From an uncultured Prevotellaceae bacterium (lineage in GTDB: Bacteria > Bacteroidota > Bacteroidia > Bacteroidales > Bacteroidaceae), in assembly GCA_937892315.1 (NCBI GenBank), contig CALAVF010000327.1, forward strand, positions 1-8,912: a stretch of DNA of 8,912 nt, read 5' to 3'. The notes below the pieces were generated by a model. The model had not been told where the DNA came from and searched no databases. It was given only the letters and a program-made list of their open reading frames with translations. A program made the translations under genes and the position numbers. How positions within the stretch are numbered: position 1 is the first letter of the stretch; each line of letters begins with the position of its first letter. Shown one piece after another: positions 6,966 to 8,912 of the stretch.

Positions 6966-8912
6966 TCAGCGGATGAGCACCTTGCGGTGGCGGTAGATGT
7001 AGATGCCGTGTGCGGGATGGGTGACGGGGCGGCCGGTGAGGTCGTAGAAGACCCCTCCGTCTCCCCCGTTGAGGGGAGAGAAGGAATCTTCATTCTTCAC
7101 GCTTAATACTTCATTTATAGAAGAGGTTTCGCCATCGAGGGAGAGGAAGACGTCGCTGAAATAGACGGCACTGTTGCCAGAGGTCTGTATGCCGACGAGG
7201 TAGATGTGGGAGGGGTCGATGGGTGTGCCGTCGGGGGTCTGCATGTCGTGAAGGTCGATGCGGGCGAGTTTGGAGCCTCCCATCTCGTAGGTGTAGCAGG
7301 GGTTGAGGTAGTCGTCGGTGTCGTAGATGCGGACGACGGGCTTGCAGGTGGCTGCTCGCATGAGTTTGACGACCAGATAGTTGTAGGGCGAGAGGTCGAT
7401 GCCGTGGGGGTATCGCCAGCCGCCGAAGTTGCCCTCTTGCTTGCCTGTGAAGGAGAGGAGGCTGCCTGTCTGCTTCAATTCGCCCTGAAGGTACAACGAG
7501 GGATTGAACGCCTCAGGGCTTAACGGAAAAGGGTTGTTGGTGGGGTCGAAACTGAGGGTGGCGGTAGTGCCGAGAAGTTTCAGCATGGTCTCGGCATAGC
7601 GTTTACCTATCATGCGGTAGCCCTCGGCGGTGAAGTGAAGCCCGTCGGCTGCACCGGGGCAGTCGGCGGAGGAGATGACGTGGGCGTTGGGGATGACGGC
7701 GGGAGTGTTGGCAATGACGGCGTTATGTCCCCAGCAGACGCCGCCCATCTTCTGGGAGAGGAGTTCGCCGATGAGCAGCGGGGTCTCTTCTTCCTTCAGC
7801 CCGAGGTCGTTCAGCATACGGGTATAGACTCGCTTCACTTTGACTGGCCAGTCGGGCTGGGTGTTGTTGGAGCAGCCTTGATGGAGCAGGATGCCCTTGA
7901 TGACTCCTGACTGCTGTGCCTTCTTGGCGAGGTTGATGAGGGTGCGGTAGGGGTTGTTGTCGTACTCCTTGCAGTAGCCTTGCAGCCAGCCTGCGGCGTT
8001 GGAGATGTAGTCGGCACACAGGTCTTCGTCGAAGAGTTCGATGGCACAGCCGCCCACGGCTACGTTGATGATGCCGACGGAGATGCTGTCGGGCAGGTTC
8101 TCCACCATGGTGCGGCCGAAGTAGTCGGCGGGGGTGAGTCCTGTCCAGTCGCGGCAGAGCGGAGGGTAGGCTGTGTACCACTTGCCCTTCTCGCGTGAAG
8201 AGGTGGGCATGTTGACGGCTGCCATCATCTTGAAGCGGGGGTCGATGCCTGTGCGGTCTTGTGCCTCTATCTTTGCGTTGCCCTCCATGTTCGACTGGCC
8301 GAAGCAGAGGTAGATGTGGAAGTTGGGGTTGAAGCCTGTGGGCTGGTCGATGTCGCCTCCTTCAGTTTTTTTTTCAATGGTTGCGGCTGCGCGCTCAAAG
8401 ACGGCGATGTAGGCCGAGAGTTTGGCTGTGGCTTTGCTCATGGCTGTCTCGGTTGTCACTTTTTCGGGGGCGTAGGTGTCGAGTGCGCGTTTCAGGGTGG
8501 TATAGACGGCACGCGAGGTCATTTCTGGTGTGTCTTTCCATTCCTCGATGAGGTTTTTGGCTTTGTTGTAGGTGGCCTCATCGACGAAACCAACCGGCTC
8601 GAAAATCAGGCGCGGGGTCGGCTGTTCCGGGTCGAACTTGATCTTGGTGAGCACGCCCTGATAGGTGATTTCAACGGTGTAGAAGTCGCCCTTCTGGGCT
8701 TTGAAGTCGAACTCGATGGCACCCTCAAGCCAGTCGGTGGTGGCATCGGTGTCCGAGGCGGTGCCGGCGGCGGTGGCGGTGCCGGATACGATGCCGTAGC
8801 CGCTCACGGCAGAGTAAGCCGTGGTGGGGTCGACGAGGGTGTAGCCCTCAGCCAGTGCGTCGTCGTCAGCGAGTCCGAAGTCGAACTTCATGCCGTGCAC
8901 CGTCACACGGAC
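6966..8912 (-). CDS. Multidomain SGNH/SASA-type carbohydrate acetylesterase (5' end beyond the window)
   Basis: Predicted secreted esterase removing O-acetyl groups from a glycan; 648 residues are visible and the frame stays open to the window edge, so the true start and signal peptide are missing. A GTG at 8906 is possible but would give no signal peptide. Order of parts (numbered from the edge): a beta domain opening KFDFG...GYTLV...AYS...GYG (about 10-95), like N-terminal modules of Bacteroidetes pectin and hemicellulose esterases; a helical stretch (about 107-190); the SASA domain (about 195-446) with nucleophile Ser 207 in GQSNMEG, block II Gly in VAVGG, block III HQGCSNN, and Asp 423/His 426 in DGLHF. 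A carbohydrate-binding-like beta domain follows (about 465-600; GGWRYPHGIDLS, YLVVKL, IDPSHIYLVG), then a 25-30-residue tail (YDLTGRPV...GIYIYRHRKV). CE6 and CE20 esterases share the core fold; which family fits is undecided. GH31 follows 167 bases downstream. Confidence 0.85.
   Translation of the reverse strand, partial: VRVTVHGMKFDFGLADDDALAEGYTLVDPTTAYSAVSGYGIVSGTATAAGTASDTDATTDWLEGAIEFDFKAQKGDFYTVEITYQGVLTKIKFDPEQPTPRLIFEPVGFVDEATYNKAKNLIEEWKDTPEMTSRAVYTTLKRALDTYAPEKVTTETAMSKATAKLSAYIAVFERAAATIEKKTEGGDIDQPTGFNPNFHIYLCFGQSNMEGNAKIEAQDRTGIDPRFKMMAAVNMPTSSREKGKWYTAYPPLCRDWTGLTPADYFGRTMVENLPDSISVGIINVAVGGCAIELFDEDLCADYISNAAGWLQGYCKEYDNNPYRTLINLAKKAQQSGVIKGILLHQGCSNNTQPDWPVKVKRVYTRMLNDLGLKEEETPLLIGELLSQKMGGVCWGHNAVIANTPAVIPNAHVISSADCPGAADGLHFTAEGYRMIGKRYAETMLKLLGTTATLSFDPTNNPFPLSPEAFNPSLYLQGELKQTGSLLSFTGKQEGNFGGWRYPHGIDLSPYNYLVVKLMRAATCKPVVRIYDTDDYLNPCYTYEMGGSKLARIDLHDMQTPDGTPIDPSHIYLVGIQTSGNSAVYFSDVFLSLDGETSSINEVLSVKNEDSFSPLNGGDGGVFYDLTGRPVTHPAHGIYIYRHRKVLIR
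7060..7079. repeat. Perfect 7-base inverted repeat inside the esterase linker
   Basis: tctcccc (7060-7066) and ggggaga (7073-7079) are perfectly complementary around a six-base loop. The repeat falls in codons for the Ser/Gly/Asp-rich linker (SPLNGGDGG) joining the C-terminal beta domain to the terminal tail. Palindromes of the form CTCCCC...GGGGAG next to an aagaatgaaga stretch resemble interspersed repeats that I recall from Bacteroidetes intergenic DNA; that link is from memory and untested. Confidence 0.5.
8366..8374 (-). other. A9 homopolymer in the esterase coding strand
   Basis: The plus strand shows nine T, so the coding strand has nine consecutive A within codons for E-K-K-T. It lies in the linker between the helical stretch and the catalytic domain. 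One extra A would bring a TGA stop into frame two codons later, truncating the protein before the catalytic serine. It is a candidate slippage site only. Confidence 0.6.

Noticed and set aside
8904..8906. GTG at 8906 as the true start of the esterase
   Set aside because: The frame continues to the window edge, the protein should be secreted, and this start would begin inside a beta domain with no signal peptide.

Overview
The window looks like chromosomal DNA of a member of the Bacteroidales, most likely a Prevotella-type gut or rumen bacterium. Four things point there: a one-protein hybrid two-component system (HTCS), which is a Bacteroidetes speciality; promoter boxes of the Bacteroidetes -33/-7 type (TTTG / TAnnTTTG) instead of -35/-10; secreted carbohydrate-active enzymes with Sec signal peptides; and a C-terminal tail on the esterase (...YDLTGRPV...GIYI...RKV) of the kind common in secreted Prevotella proteins. 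The genus is inferred and was not tested.

Layout: bases 1-435 hold no gene that I can support. They contain short tandem repeats (59-82 and 85-134), an imperfect inverted repeat (136-186), and a -7 promoter box (436-443) just before the first gene. Bases 490-4425 (+) encode a complete HTCS regulator: signal peptide, beta-propeller sensor, Y_Y_Y domain, one membrane helix, histidine kinase, receiver and AraC-type DNA-binding domain. Nine bases after its stop lies the stop of a convergent gene, 4435-6798 (-), a complete secreted GH31 glycosidase (alpha-xylosidase or alpha-glucosidase type). Its 167-base upstream region carries two promoter candidates and a 10-base tandem repeat between them. 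Upstream of that on the same strand is a large secreted SGNH/SASA-type carbohydrate acetylesterase (6966 to the window edge, N-terminus missing).

Working model: this is the edge of a polysaccharide utilization locus. The esterase would remove acetyl groups from a plant glycan (acetylated xyloglucan or xylan are the best guesses). The GH31 enzyme would remove alpha-linked xylose or glucose from the resulting oligosaccharides. The HTCS would sense an oligosaccharide in the periplasm and activate the genes through its AraC domain. No SusC/SusD pair lies in the window, so substrate and PUL boundaries cannot be fixed here. I see no clearly unprecedented system. The less ordinary items are the altered ATP-binding G1 box of the HTCS kinase, the esterase's extra modules and altered block III, the repeat-like linker near the esterase C-terminus, and the repeat-rich regulatory DNA.
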